In this document: in pieces, positions 1 to 6,612 of the stretch
How the letters are laid out: every line of letters starts with the position of its first letter
Numbering within the stretch: position 1 is the stretch's first letter
Assembly (NCBI GenBank): GCA_031270615.1
Contig: JAISXE010000244.1
Span: 1 to 11,058 of the forward strand
Reading direction: 5' to 3'
Length of the DNA stretch: 11,058 nt
From: Spirochaetia bacterium
GTDB taxonomy: Bacteria; Spirochaetota; Spirochaetia; DTKZ01
Made by a program: the position numbers and the translations under genes
The notes under the pieces: generated by a model
Seen by the model: the letters and a program-made list of their open reading frames with translations, nothing else
Told to the model about the DNA's origin: nothing
The model's database searches: none

Positions 1-461
1 TTGGGGTCCGTATCCAGATTGCCGCCGTCGTCGGTCCCGAAGTCCGTAGTATTCCATGACCCGCTGCCGCCCGAGCCCTGCACAATGCTGTTGGAAAAGA
101 CGGAAGTGCTGCTGTCGTTGTACACAGCGGGGCCGTTTGGGGCTGGGGCCGTATTCCCCCAGACAATACTGTTGCGGATCTTGGGCGAGGAGTCGTAGTT
201 GTACATGCCGCCGCCGTGGCTGGAGGCGGAATTGCCCGAGATGCTAACGTTGGTCAGGACCGGCGAGGAGGAGTTGTTGGACATGCCGCCGCCGCTGCCG
301 GCGGAATTGCCCGAGATGCTAAGGTTGGTCAGGACCGGCGAGGAGGAGTTGTTGGACCTGCCGCCGCCGAGGCCCCTGTGAATGTTGCTTATGCCGCCCA
401 CCGTAATGGAACCATTGCCGTAGCCCAGGCCGCACTTTCTTTTTTTCCGAAAATTCGCCAT
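1..461 (-). CDS. Right-handed beta-helix repeat protein, N-terminal part (runs off left edge; possibly 5'-truncated)
   Basis: The minus strand is open from an ATG at 461-459 to the window edge (about 153 codons). It is Gly/Ser/Asn-rich with recurring coils such as GGGMSNNSSSPVLTN, (L/V)SISGNSA, GGGMYNYDSSPKIRNSIVWGN and SNSIVQGSGGSGSWN. Asn/Gly/Ser ladders with 'SP-x-(L/I)-x-N-x-(S/T)-I-x-GN' are typical of secreted or surface parallel beta-helix proteins (polymorphic outer-membrane/adhesin-like, or pectin-lyase fold); the function here is unknown. The first ~17 residues (MANFRKKRKCGLGYGNG) are basic, with no hydrophobic signal-peptide core. No Shine-Dalgarno sequence precedes the ATG, and an in-frame stop lies 11 codons upstream. 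This may therefore be a truncated gene whose secretion signal has been lost. It is divergent from the regulator at 597. Coding frame is well supported; the start and intactness are not. Confidence 0.7.
   Translation of the reverse strand, partial: MANFRKKRKCGLGYGNGSITVGGISNIHRGLGGGRSNNSSSPVLTNLSISGNSAGSGGGMSNNSSSPVLTNVSISGNSASSHGGGMYNYDSSPKIRNSIVWGNTAPAPNGPAVYNDSSTSVFSNSIVQGSGGSGSWNTTDFGTDDGGNLDTDP
226..369 (-). repeat. 75-bp tandem repeat inside the beta-helix gene (two units)
   Basis: Positions 226-294 and 301-369 match over 69 bases with only two differences (248 versus 323, and 283 versus 358), at an offset of exactly 75 bases (25 codons). Each unit encodes one coil, approximately GG(M/R)SNNSSSPVLTN(L/V)SISGNSA. 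A related but diverged unit lies to the left at about 150-225 (MYNYDSSPKIRNSIVWGN). A 25-residue period fits one turn of a beta-helix, and near-identity at DNA level indicates recent duplication or conversion. Confidence 0.85.
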
Positions 462-596
462 AATAGAGCTATGGAAGTACGGTTCGACAATTTAGGGGGA
501 GAGAGATTTTTTCTCTATCCTCATAGCGCCATTCATGACGGGATGCCCGGCCTGCTGATTATGACCGGGTACGGCTCATAATCGTTATCTAACCGT

Positions 597-2522
597 ATGA
601 ATGAGTACACCGATTCCTGCACGCAGGATGGAGCCTCGCCAATTGTCATACTCATTTCGAACAAACTGGTATCGGAGCGGGCCCGGAAAATCCTGCAGCG
701 AAAGGGCCACTCCCTGCCAATATACGCGGACGCATATTCAACAGACGATATTTTGCGGATAGCCCGGCACTGCATCGCGGGCGGCACGCGGGTGATTATC
801 TCGCGCGGAAAAAGCCTCTCGATCCTGCGCGACAAATTTGATCTCCACGTTGTTGACATTCGCCATACCCTGTATGAATTTCCCTCTTCGCTGGCCCAGG
901 TCGGGCACGGTTCGGACAAAGTCGCGTTTATCGGATTTTCCGAGTTCTACAATAAAGCCCAGGAATGCCACCTTGTGGAAGACGCCACCGTTGTGCAACT
1001 GAGGTTGGAAAGCGAAATTCCCACTGTGCTGAGGGGCCTCAAGCGCCGGGGGATCACGACCGTTATCGGGGGCGGCCGCACGGTTGAAATTGCACGGCAG
1101 ATAGGACTAAACGCTTTATATATCGAGGTAGAGGAATACTCGCTGGAACAAGCAATCGACGAGGCATTCCACAGCATGAAAACACTCACCGAACTTGATA
1201 ACAAGAATATAATCATTAATTCCATTATCGAAAGCGTGTCGGAAGGCATCGTGGGAATCGATCAAAACGGCTGCATTTTTAATATGAATCCAACAGCGCG
1301 CAAACTGCTGGGCATCGTGAGTGGAGAATGGCAAAACAGGAAAATCGAGGAAATGCTTCCGGCACTTACTCTGCCGAAGGCCGTGAGGGAAAACCAGGAT
1401 TTTTCCGAAGAACTGATTATCGTCAGGGGCAACCTCCTTTCGGTTAGCGGGATTCCCATCCGCCCGGAGAACAGCAAATCAAATCTGGGGACCGTACTCA
1501 CAATCCAGGAAGCCACGAAAATTCAATCCCTTGAAAGCAAGGTCAGAAAATCCATGATAGGCAGTGGCCATATTGCAAAAGCATCTTTCGATAACCTTGC
1601 AGGCCATAGTGAAAATTTCAGGCTGGCAATTGATACCGCAAAAGAATTTGCCCAGGTTACTAGCACGATCCTGATTTCAGGGGAAACCGGCACAGGCAAG
1701 GAATTATTCGCCCAAAGCATCCACAATTTTTCGAAGCGCGCGAAGAGGCCCTTTATCGCAATTAACTGCGCGGTGCTTCCGCCGGAATTGCTGGAAAGCG
1801 AACTGTTCGGCTATGTAAAAGGCGCTTTTACCGGTGCGGACCTGCGGGGTAAAATGGGGCTTTTTGAGTCTGCCCATACAGGGACGATTTTTCTTGACGA
1901 GATCGGTGAAATGCCCTTCAACGTGCAGGCAAAGCTTTTGCGGGTACTACAGGAAAAAGAAATATCCCGGCTGGGCGACGACAAGGTTATTCCGGTTGAC
2001 GTGCGAATCCTTTCCGCCACAAACAAAAATCTGATAACCGAAGTAGAAAAAGGTAATTTCCGCGAAGATCTTTACTACCGCATCTGCGTTCTTTCCCTGA
2101 CGATACCTCCGTTACGCGAAAGAAAAGAAGACATCATCGAACTCGCTATGGACTTTGTCGCCGCGTACAACCAGCAGTTTCATAAAGCGGTGCATGAGAT
2201 CAGCCCGTCGGCCCGGAGGCGTTTGATGGAAAACGACTGGCCCGGCAATATCCGGCAATTACGCAATGTTATAGAACGCGCTATGGTGCTTTGCAAAACC
2301 GGGGTTCTTGGCGAGGAGCTTATCCCGCAGGCAATAACACCGATGACTAACGCCGACAAATTTAAAAGCTGCGGAATCCCGAAACCAGGGATGCTTTCGG
2401 AAATCGAAACTTCCCTCATCAAGGAACTGCTTGCAAAAACCGGCAACGACAAGTACGAAGTAGCAAAAATTCTCGGCATGAGCGTCACAACCCTGTGGCG
2501 GCGGATGCGGGAAATGAATTAA
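597..2522 (+). CDS. PrpR-type sigma-54-dependent transcriptional activator
   Basis: This is a 641-residue cytoplasmic enhancer-binding protein. Residues ~14-195 match the PrpR N-terminal ligand-sensing fold (ISRG-K-S-x-x-LR, 'GGGRTVEIARQIG', 'SLEQAIDEA'). Residues ~205-305 look like a PAS domain ('SVSEGIVGIDQNGCIFNMNPTARKLLG'). The central AAA+ domain has Walker A GETGTGKE at 362-369, the sigma-54 contact loop GAFTGA at 409-414, and Walker B GTIFLDEIGE at 429-438. A Fis-type helix-turn-helix ends the protein (KYEVAKILGMSVTTLWRRM). All hallmarks are intact. The ATG at 597 is the only reasonable start, because an in-frame stop lies at 579-581; no Shine-Dalgarno is visible, so translation may be weak or leaderless. 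The matching sigma-54 promoter at 2728 and the catabolic operon downstream suggest that it senses the substrate or an intermediate of that pathway. The ligand is unknown (PrpR itself senses 2-methylcitrate). Confidence 0.93.
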   Translation: MNEYTDSCTQDGASPIVILISNKLVSERARKILQRKGHSLPIYADAYSTDDILRIARHCIAGGTRVIISRGKSLSILRDKFDLHVVDIRHTLYEFPSSLAQVGHGSDKVAFIGFSEFYNKAQECHLVEDATVVQLRLESEIPTVLRGLKRRGITTVIGGGRTVEIARQIGLNALYIEVEEYSLEQAIDEAFHSMKTLTELDNKNIIINSIIESVSEGIVGIDQNGCIFNMNPTARKLLGIVSGEWQNRKIEEMLPALTLPKAVRENQDFSEELIIVRGNLLSVSGIPIRPENSKSNLGTVLTIQEATKIQSLESKVRKSMIGSGHIAKASFDNLAGHSENFRLAIDTAKEFAQVTSTILISGETGTGKELFAQSIHNFSKRAKRPFIAINCAVLPPELLESELFGYVKGAFTGADLRGKMGLFESAHTGTIFLDEIGEMPFNVQAKLLRVLQEKEISRLGDDKVIPVDVRILSATNKNLITEVEKGNFREDLYYRICVLSLTIPPLRERKEDIIELAMDFVAAYNQQFHKAVHEISPSARRRLMENDWPGNIRQLRNVIERAMVLCKTGVLGEELIPQAITPMTNADKFKSCGIPKPGMLSEIETSLIKELLAKTGNDKYEVAKILGMSVTTLWRRMREMN

Positions 2523-2527
2523 TTCGT

Positions 2528-2568
2528 ATTTCAGAATGAAATTAAAAATGAAATTTTTATCTTTTCAT
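2528..2568. promoter_or_regulatory. Candidate enhancer (UAS) dyads for the sigma-54 activator
   Basis: Just after the regulator's stop there is a perfect dyad, ATTTCA-GAA-TGAAAT, at 2528-2542. The word AATGAAATT recurs at 2535-2543 and 2547-2555 (12-base period), and ATGAAA (2548-2553) pairs with TTTCAT at 2563-2568. The cluster lies about 160-200 bases upstream of the -24 element, a usual position for enhancer sites of this activator class. The dyads are seen; binding is inferred. The AT-rich setting makes chance matches possible. Confidence 0.4.
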
Positions 2569-2645
2569 CTTCTCTCTTTTTTAATTTCCCCCAAAAAATC
2601 TTCACTGATCCCCTTTTCGAAAATTCCTTCTATCCTCAACTATAT

Positions 2646-2696
2646 TAAAGAATAATAAAGAACAAATTAGGCGGTTTTTTTACTCCAAATAAAGAA
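2646..2696 (+). repeat. Three copies of TAAAGAA upstream of the sigma-54 promoter
   Basis: TAAAGAA occurs at 2646-2652, 2656-2662 and 2690-2696. The first two are spaced 10 bases, one helical turn, and all lie between the dyads at 2528-2568 and the -24 element. They could serve a bending protein such as IHF or a second regulator, or be AT-rich coincidence. Confidence 0.3.
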
Positions 2697-2727
2697 ATCC
2701 CCCTGACAAAATTCCAGCCCGCCGATT

Positions 2728-2744
2728 TTGGCATGATATTTGCT
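2728..2744 (+). promoter_or_regulatory. Sigma-54 (-24/-12) promoter of the catabolic operon
   Basis: TTGGCATG-ATAT-TTGCT fits the consensus YTGGCACG-N4-TTGCW with one change. The invariant GG (2730-2731) and GC (2742-2743) are correctly spaced 12 bases apart. The predicted transcription start is near 2755, leaving a ~31-base leader before the ATG at 2786. It sits directly downstream of a sigma-54 activator gene and upstream of four co-oriented catabolic genes, which strongly supports it. Confidence 0.88.
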
Positions 2745-2785
2745 GTATTGAGGGCTGTATCTTAATTCATCATCAAGGAGCCTGT

Positions 2786-3487
2786 ATGAGTAAACCGGAC
2801 ATGAAACCATTCCCGGACCTCCTTCCCAACAACATCATTGAAACGGCAAAGCAATTTTCAAGCTGTAATTTGTGTGACGGCATGAAAGGTTTAGGAATAC
2901 CTAGAGACGGGTGCATGGATGCCGAAATGCATCCTCTCGCGCCCAATATGAAATTTGTCGGGACCGCCATGACGGTGGGAACCGGCGATGGCGACAATCT
3001 GCCAATCCATGTCGCGCTGTACAGCAGCAAACCCGGTTATGTCATGGTTATCAACGGGGGTGGATGCAAAGAGTATCCTTATTTCGGCGACATCATAATG
3101 TCAACCGCCAAGGCAATCGGACTGCTCGCGATGGTAGTTGACGGCTATTGCCGTGATTACGAAGGAGCGCTGGAAGTCGGTTTGCCGGTATTCGCAAAGG
3201 GACTGATGCCCCGCGGCCCTGCAAAAAAGAATCCCGGAACTATCAATCATCCCATTATGTGCGCGGGGGTAAAAGTAAATCCCGGGGACCTCATTTTGGG
3301 CGACTGTGACGGAATCGCAGTAGTGCCGCGCGAACACATCAATGAGGTGCTCGAAGCAACAGCAAAAAAAGTATCCTATGAAGGCGGACGCAGGAAGACC
3401 ATCGCAGAATACGAGAAAGCGCGAAAAGAAGGAGGGCCGCTTCCGGATTTAGCGCCCCAGTGGGTAAAGGACATGCTGGCGAAATAA
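2786..3487 (+). CDS. RraA-family / HMG-aldolase-like protein
   Basis: This 233-residue protein has the RraA/class II pyruvate-aldolase signature. Residues ~97-124 read FGDIIMSTAKAIGLLAMVVDG then YCRD, with Arg123-Asp124 the usual substrate/metal-binding pair. They are followed by LPVFAKGLMPRGP and, near the C-terminus, VNPGDLILGDCDGIAVVP. Enzymes of this fold (4-hydroxy-4-methyl-2-oxoglutarate / 4-carboxy-4-hydroxy-2-oxoadipate aldolases, oxaloacetate decarboxylases) cleave C-C bonds in oxo-acids to yield pyruvate, using a divalent metal. The family also includes RraA, an RNase E inhibitor, but co-transcription with a transporter and a dehydrogenase favours a metabolic role. The usual 'GEL' segment appears as GDI. 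The start is fixed by AAGGAG at 2775-2780. First gene of the probable sigma-54 operon; cytoplasmic; exact substrate not deducible. Confidence 0.87.
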   Translation: MSKPDMKPFPDLLPNNIIETAKQFSSCNLCDGMKGLGIPRDGCMDAEMHPLAPNMKFVGTAMTVGTGDGDNLPIHVALYSSKPGYVMVINGGGCKEYPYFGDIIMSTAKAIGLLAMVVDGYCRDYEGALEVGLPVFAKGLMPRGPAKKNPGTINHPIMCAGVKVNPGDLILGDCDGIAVVPREHINEVLEATAKKVSYEGGRRKTIAEYEKARKEGGPLPDLAPQWVKDMLAK

Positions 3488-3542
3488 AATCGTAAAAAAG
3501 TATCTATAAATCATTTGACGTTCATGTAAGGAGGATTGGATT

Positions 3543-4910
3543 ATGATAGGTATTGGAATCATCTCTCTAATTGTCTTTATCGGATTGATAATTATCTGGA
3601 ACGCTTTTCTGAAAAGGTCTGCTGGCGAATCAATGTTTATCGGTTATTTGGGAACACTGATTGTATGTATAATCGGCGGCGGGGATATCGTGGGTCTTAC
3701 GAAAGAAAGCTTTGTTGACGCCTCTACGGAAAGCACGCTGTTCGCCGTCGTTGCGTTTTGCTTTATGGCCTATATGATGCAAAAAACCGGTATCATCGTA
3801 CGGTTGGTTCATATTCTAAACTCCATCTTTGGACGGCTTGCCGGCGGGGCTGGGTATGTTTCAACCATGGCCAGCGCGCTGATGGGCATGGTTGCAGGAT
3901 CGGGTTCAGGCAATGCCGCCGTATCCGGCGCCATCACCATCCCCTGGATGAAAGAATCCGGTTTCTCACCGGAACTATCTACAACCATAGTCGCCGGTAA
4001 CGCGAGTTTGGGGATGAGCATTCCTCCCTCTAACGCCTTGTTTACCTTGCTTGCAATGCCTGTTATAGCGAACGCGGTTCAGGCTGACGCATTGTATATC
4101 GCGAACTTCTGCGCGGGTATGTGGGTTTTGCTGATCCGGCTCATTCTGGTCTTTTACTATACACGAAGAGATCACATTCAAAAGGCAAGCAACATACGCC
4201 CCCTGAAAGAGACGATGAAAGAGGGAGGAAAATCAATCAGCGTTTTTTTGGGTATCCTTATTCCTCTGTTTCTTACAACCGGACCGTTGGCTGATTTTCT
4301 GAAAGGAAAAGAGTATCTAGGAAAAGGCGTCGGGGCTGTCAACCTTATTCTATGGATTCCTATTTGTCTTACCATTGTTACGCTTATTGAGGGACGGAAA
4401 CATCTTCCCCGCTCATTCAAAGGCTGGACCGGCCTTTTTCGTGGCTGTCTGCATTCCTGCAGTAACGTTGGCGGCGCAATGTTTTTCGCATACACCGGGG
4501 CAAGCATTATGACGACTATGGGACTTCAAAAAGAAATGGAAGTCGTCTTTTCGCATTTGCAGAATCTTGGCGTGCCGGTTATCATTATGCTGTTGCTTAT
4601 CGGAATCATTATTATGGTTTTGGCCGGACCGCTTACATCGGTAGCCACGATAGTCACCGCTGGCAGCGTATGCTTCACCGCATTAACCGCGATGGGTGTA
4701 AATCCCCTGCTGGCGCTGTCGGCCATTATCGTTTTCGCGGCAACCGAAGGCTGTACGCCGCCGGCATCCGCTCCGTTGTATGTCGCCGCAGGCATCGCCG
4801 ATGTTGAAAATTCCAATACATGCTTCAAGCCGCTGATTCTTCACTATGCCGGCACAAGCCTTATTGTCGGCTTGTTGATCGGCGTTGGCATACTCCCCAT
4901 AATTACCTAG
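3543..4910 (+). CDS. TRAP-type (DctM-like) membrane permease
   Basis: This is a 455-residue, very hydrophobic inner-membrane protein with roughly 11-12 predicted helices. Two DctM hallmarks are visible. The first, at about 118-165, reads GSGSGNAAVSGAITIPWM, then GFSPELSTTIVAGNASLGMSIPPS. The second, around 400-420, reads ATEGCTPPASAPLYVAAGIA. These correspond to the repeated substrate/ion-binding hairpin regions of TRAP large subunits, which use a sodium gradient to import carboxylates. No DctP binding protein or normal ~160-residue DctQ subunit occurs next to it; only an 83-residue membrane protein follows. AAGGAGG at 3528-3534 sets the start, 55 bases after the aldolase-like gene. It likely imports the acid that the neighbouring enzymes process. 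A related ion-transporter-superfamily carrier working alone is the alternative. Confidence 0.82.
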   Translation: MIGIGIISLIVFIGLIIIWNAFLKRSAGESMFIGYLGTLIVCIIGGGDIVGLTKESFVDASTESTLFAVVAFCFMAYMMQKTGIIVRLVHILNSIFGRLAGGAGYVSTMASALMGMVAGSGSGNAAVSGAITIPWMKESGFSPELSTTIVAGNASLGMSIPPSNALFTLLAMPVIANAVQADALYIANFCAGMWVLLIRLILVFYYTRRDHIQKASNIRPLKETMKEGGKSISVFLGILIPLFLTTGPLADFLKGKEYLGKGVGAVNLILWIPICLTIVTLIEGRKHLPRSFKGWTGLFRGCLHSCSNVGGAMFFAYTGASIMTTMGLQKEMEVVFSHLQNLGVPVIIMLLLIGIIIMVLAGPLTSVATIVTAGSVCFTALTAMGVNPLLALSAIIVFAATEGCTPPASAPLYVAAGIADVENSNTCFKPLILHYAGTSLIVGLLIGVGILPIIT

Positions 4911-4921
4911 GAGGAAGAACT

Positions 4922-5173
4922 ATGAAAACGTTTTGTAAACTATTTGAAAACATTTTTGCGTTTGTCATGTTTGTAACCATTCTGTTGGGGATTATCCTTA
5001 TTCTGGTACAGTTTTTTGGAGTCCTCACCATGAATGGAAATCTGATGGTTTCCGCAAGAAATACAATACAAAAAGTCGCTGTCGTAGCGGCTGGGATTTC
5101 GTGCCTGTTGTCATTTATTTATCTGTACATCGGCAAAAAGAAAAAGGCAGCCGACAGCGACGAAGAAAAATAG
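4922..5173 (+). CDS. Small two-helix membrane protein (mini-DctQ-like position)
   Basis: This 83-residue protein has two hydrophobic segments at about 11-35 and 52-70. They flank a short polar loop containing an Arg and a Lys, and a charged tail (KKKKAADSDEEK) follows. The start has a strong site (GGAGGAAG) that begins immediately after the permease stop, leaving only 11 bases between the genes. This spacing suggests tight stoichiometric co-expression with the permease. I do not recognise the family. By position it could stand in for the TRAP small subunit DctQ, which normally has four helices and about twice this length. No cofactor or catalytic motif is visible. Confidence 0.75.
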   Translation: MKTFCKLFENIFAFVMFVTILLGIILILVQFFGVLTMNGNLMVSARNTIQKVAVVAAGISCLLSFIYLYIGKKKKAADSDEEK

Positions 5174-5190
5174 AAGGCTCAGGAGGGATT

Positions 5191-6225
5191 GTGATAGTTT
5201 CAAAGGAAAAACTGGAAAAGTACGCGCAGACCGTCCTGGTGCATTTTGGTGAAACAAAAGAGAACGCAAAGATAGTTGCGGAAAGCATGGTTCGTGCGGA
5301 TATGCGGGGCGTTACCACGCATGGCACTTATCTGCTTGAAGTGATAAAAAAGCGCAAAAACGGGCAGCAGCTTACCCTGCCAACCACGGTAAGCGTTGTC
5401 TATGACCAGGATGCCGTCGCACTGCTTGACGGGAATGACGGCATCGGAATGGTAGGCGGGCACAAGGCACTTGATGTGGCTATCGAGAAAGCCCGCATAT
5501 ACGGCATCGGCATGGTTTTATTACGCAACACAAACAATGTCGGTACACTTTCCACATATACGCAAAAAGCGGCGGATCAGGGCATGATTGCGTTCATGTG
5601 CGGAAACGCCGCGCCGAGCATGGCGCCTTGGGGAGGCATGGAAGCCTACTTTGGAACCAGTCCCTTTAGCGTTGGAATCCCCGTCCCCGGCGACACCTGT
5701 TATAACGCCGATATGGCGGCAACAGTCGTTGCGCGGGGAAAAATCCGCAAAGCCCTCCGCCAAGGCAAGGAAATACCCGCCGGCTGGGCACAGGATGAAA
5801 ACGGCGCCCCTACGACCGACCCCGCAAAAGCAATGAAGGGGACCCTCTTCCCGATTGGCGGCCCCAAAGGTTCCGCCATCGCCATGACCATTGATATCAT
5901 TGCCGGCCTGCTGTCTGGCTCCAATTACGCAAGAAGCGTGAAGTCATTCCACATATTGGATGGCCGTACCGGCTTGGGAGCGGCTTTTATCGTCTTTGAT
6001 CCGGTCAGATTTATGCCACGGAAAACTTTTGACAAAAAAATGGACGGGTATATCGAAGATGTGAAGAGCGTGAAACTCGCGGAAGGCTTTACCGAAATCA
6101 TGCTTCCGGGAGAAATCGAATACCGAAAGGAAAAAGAAAGCGAAAAATTTGGAATCACGATTGACGAACAACAATATGAAAACCTGAAAAAGCTTTTGGT
6201 GGAAGCCGGATGTCCCGTCGAATAG
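5191..6225 (+). CDS. LDH2/MDH2-family NAD(P)-dependent oxidoreductase, active-site variant
   Basis: This 344-residue protein aligns along its length with the malate / L-sulfolactate / ureidoglycolate / 2,3-diketogulonate dehydrogenase family (AllD, YiaK). Visible blocks include RADMRGVTTHG at 34-45 with the conserved His44, GGMEAYFGTSPFSVGIP, ADMAATVVARGKI, WAQDENGAPTTDP and GPKGSAIAMTIDIIAGLLSG. The family oxidises or reduces alpha-hydroxy/alpha-oxo acids in the cytoplasm. Two usual active-site positions differ: the Arg four residues after the catalytic His is Leu48, and the His of the 'N-S/T-x-H' motif is Asn116 (NTNNVG at 113-118). A different substrate, or altered catalysis, is inferred. 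The GTG at 5191 is preferred because AGGAGGG at 5181-5187 precedes it; an upstream in-frame ATG at 5101 lies inside the preceding gene and lacks support. Probably the last gene of the operon. Confidence 0.87.
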   Translation: MIVSKEKLEKYAQTVLVHFGETKENAKIVAESMVRADMRGVTTHGTYLLEVIKKRKNGQQLTLPTTVSVVYDQDAVALLDGNDGIGMVGGHKALDVAIEKARIYGIGMVLLRNTNNVGTLSTYTQKAADQGMIAFMCGNAAPSMAPWGGMEAYFGTSPFSVGIPVPGDTCYNADMAATVVARGKIRKALRQGKEIPAGWAQDENGAPTTDPAKAMKGTLFPIGGPKGSAIAMTIDIIAGLLSGSNYARSVKSFHILDGRTGLGAAFIVFDPVRFMPRKTFDKKMDGYIEDVKSVKLAEGFTEIMLPGEIEYRKEKESEKFGITIDEQQYENLKKLLVEAGCPVE

Positions 6226-6326
6226 GTTTTGTATTTGGATAGGCCCCCATTTTTTGGAAATGTTTTTCAAGCCCATAAAAATCGGGTAGAAGGCATACGG
6301 TCAAACCTTGTCAGGTATATGTTACT

Positions 6327-6369
6327 CACTCACCTTACGCGGAAGAATACAGAAAACCACTGACCACAC
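6327..6369 (+). repeat. 43-bp dispersed repeat, copy A (upstream of Rpn gene)
   Basis: The segment around CTTACGCGGAAGAATACAG matches 7463-7505 (copy B, just after the Rpn stop codon) at 37 of 43 positions, offset 1136. It also matches 7704-7741 (copy C). Copies B and C are 3' flanks of Rpn C-terminal coding sequence, so copy A may be the scar of a further, lost Rpn copy, or an end of a mobile unit that carries the gene. Confidence 0.75.
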
Positions 6370-6497
6370 TGACGTGGCGGAGGGACACGGACAGGAAGAG
6401 GGAAAGCAGCGCGAAGGCGAAGGAGGACACTCATCCCCCATTCTCTTTTCATGTCCGCCCGTGTCGTCCGTGTCTGTCCGCGCCGTCCGTGGTTTTC
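6351..6497. repeat. Imperfect inverted-repeat element
   Basis: AGAAAACCAC at 6351-6360 is the reverse complement of GTGGTTTTCT at about 6489-6498. Inside each arm are related 'ACACGGAC' words (6385-6392 forward; GTCCGTGT at 6466-6473 as its complement). The word GCCGTCCGTGGTTT at 6482-6495 recurs at 7878-7891. The arrangement is MITE-like, but no target-site duplication could be identified. Confidence 0.45.
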
Positions 6498-6566
6498 TTC
6501 TCCGGCTGAATAGTTACAAAATTTTCATAACAAACTTATTGAAACCTGGAATTCCTGCGCGGCCAA

Positions 6567-6595
6567 TTGATATTCTGGCGGCAAACACGTATCAT
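6567..6595 (+). promoter_or_regulatory. Probable sigma-70 promoter of the Rpn gene
   Basis: TTGATA (6567-6572) and TATCAT (6590-6595) each match the -35 and -10 consensus at 5 of 6 positions and are separated by exactly 17 bases. The predicted start, near 6602, would leave a leader consisting of little more than the AGGAGGAGG ribosome site (6603-6611) before the ATG at 6613. Such spacing fits a compact self-contained gene cassette. Confidence 0.55.
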
Positions 6596-6612
6596 AGAAC
6601 TTAGGAGGAGGT

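Larger units (their letters stand above)
6226..6612. other. Non-coding, repeat-containing gap before the Rpn gene
   Basis: This 387-base gap holds no convincing gene. A weak AT-rich stem with a T5 tail (CATTT / AAATG at 6248-6262, T-run 6263-6267) could end the catabolic operon. From 6327 on come a 43-bp repeat shared with the Rpn 3' flank, an imperfect inverted-repeat element (6351-6497), and the Rpn promoter (6567-6595). A short forward frame at 6308-6604 runs straight through these repeats and is not believed. Confidence 0.6.

Noticed and set aside
199..581. Plus-strand frames with repeated 'PPPLPAELPEML'-like residues
   Set aside because: They are the reverse reading of the beta-helix coils, whose minus-strand translation gives the typical GGGMSNNSSSP pattern.
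5101..5190. Longer N-terminus for the dehydrogenase from ATG 5101
   Set aside because: It would overlap the small membrane gene by 73 bases and adds unrelated residues; the GTG at 5191 has AGGAGGG at proper spacing and starts like other family members.
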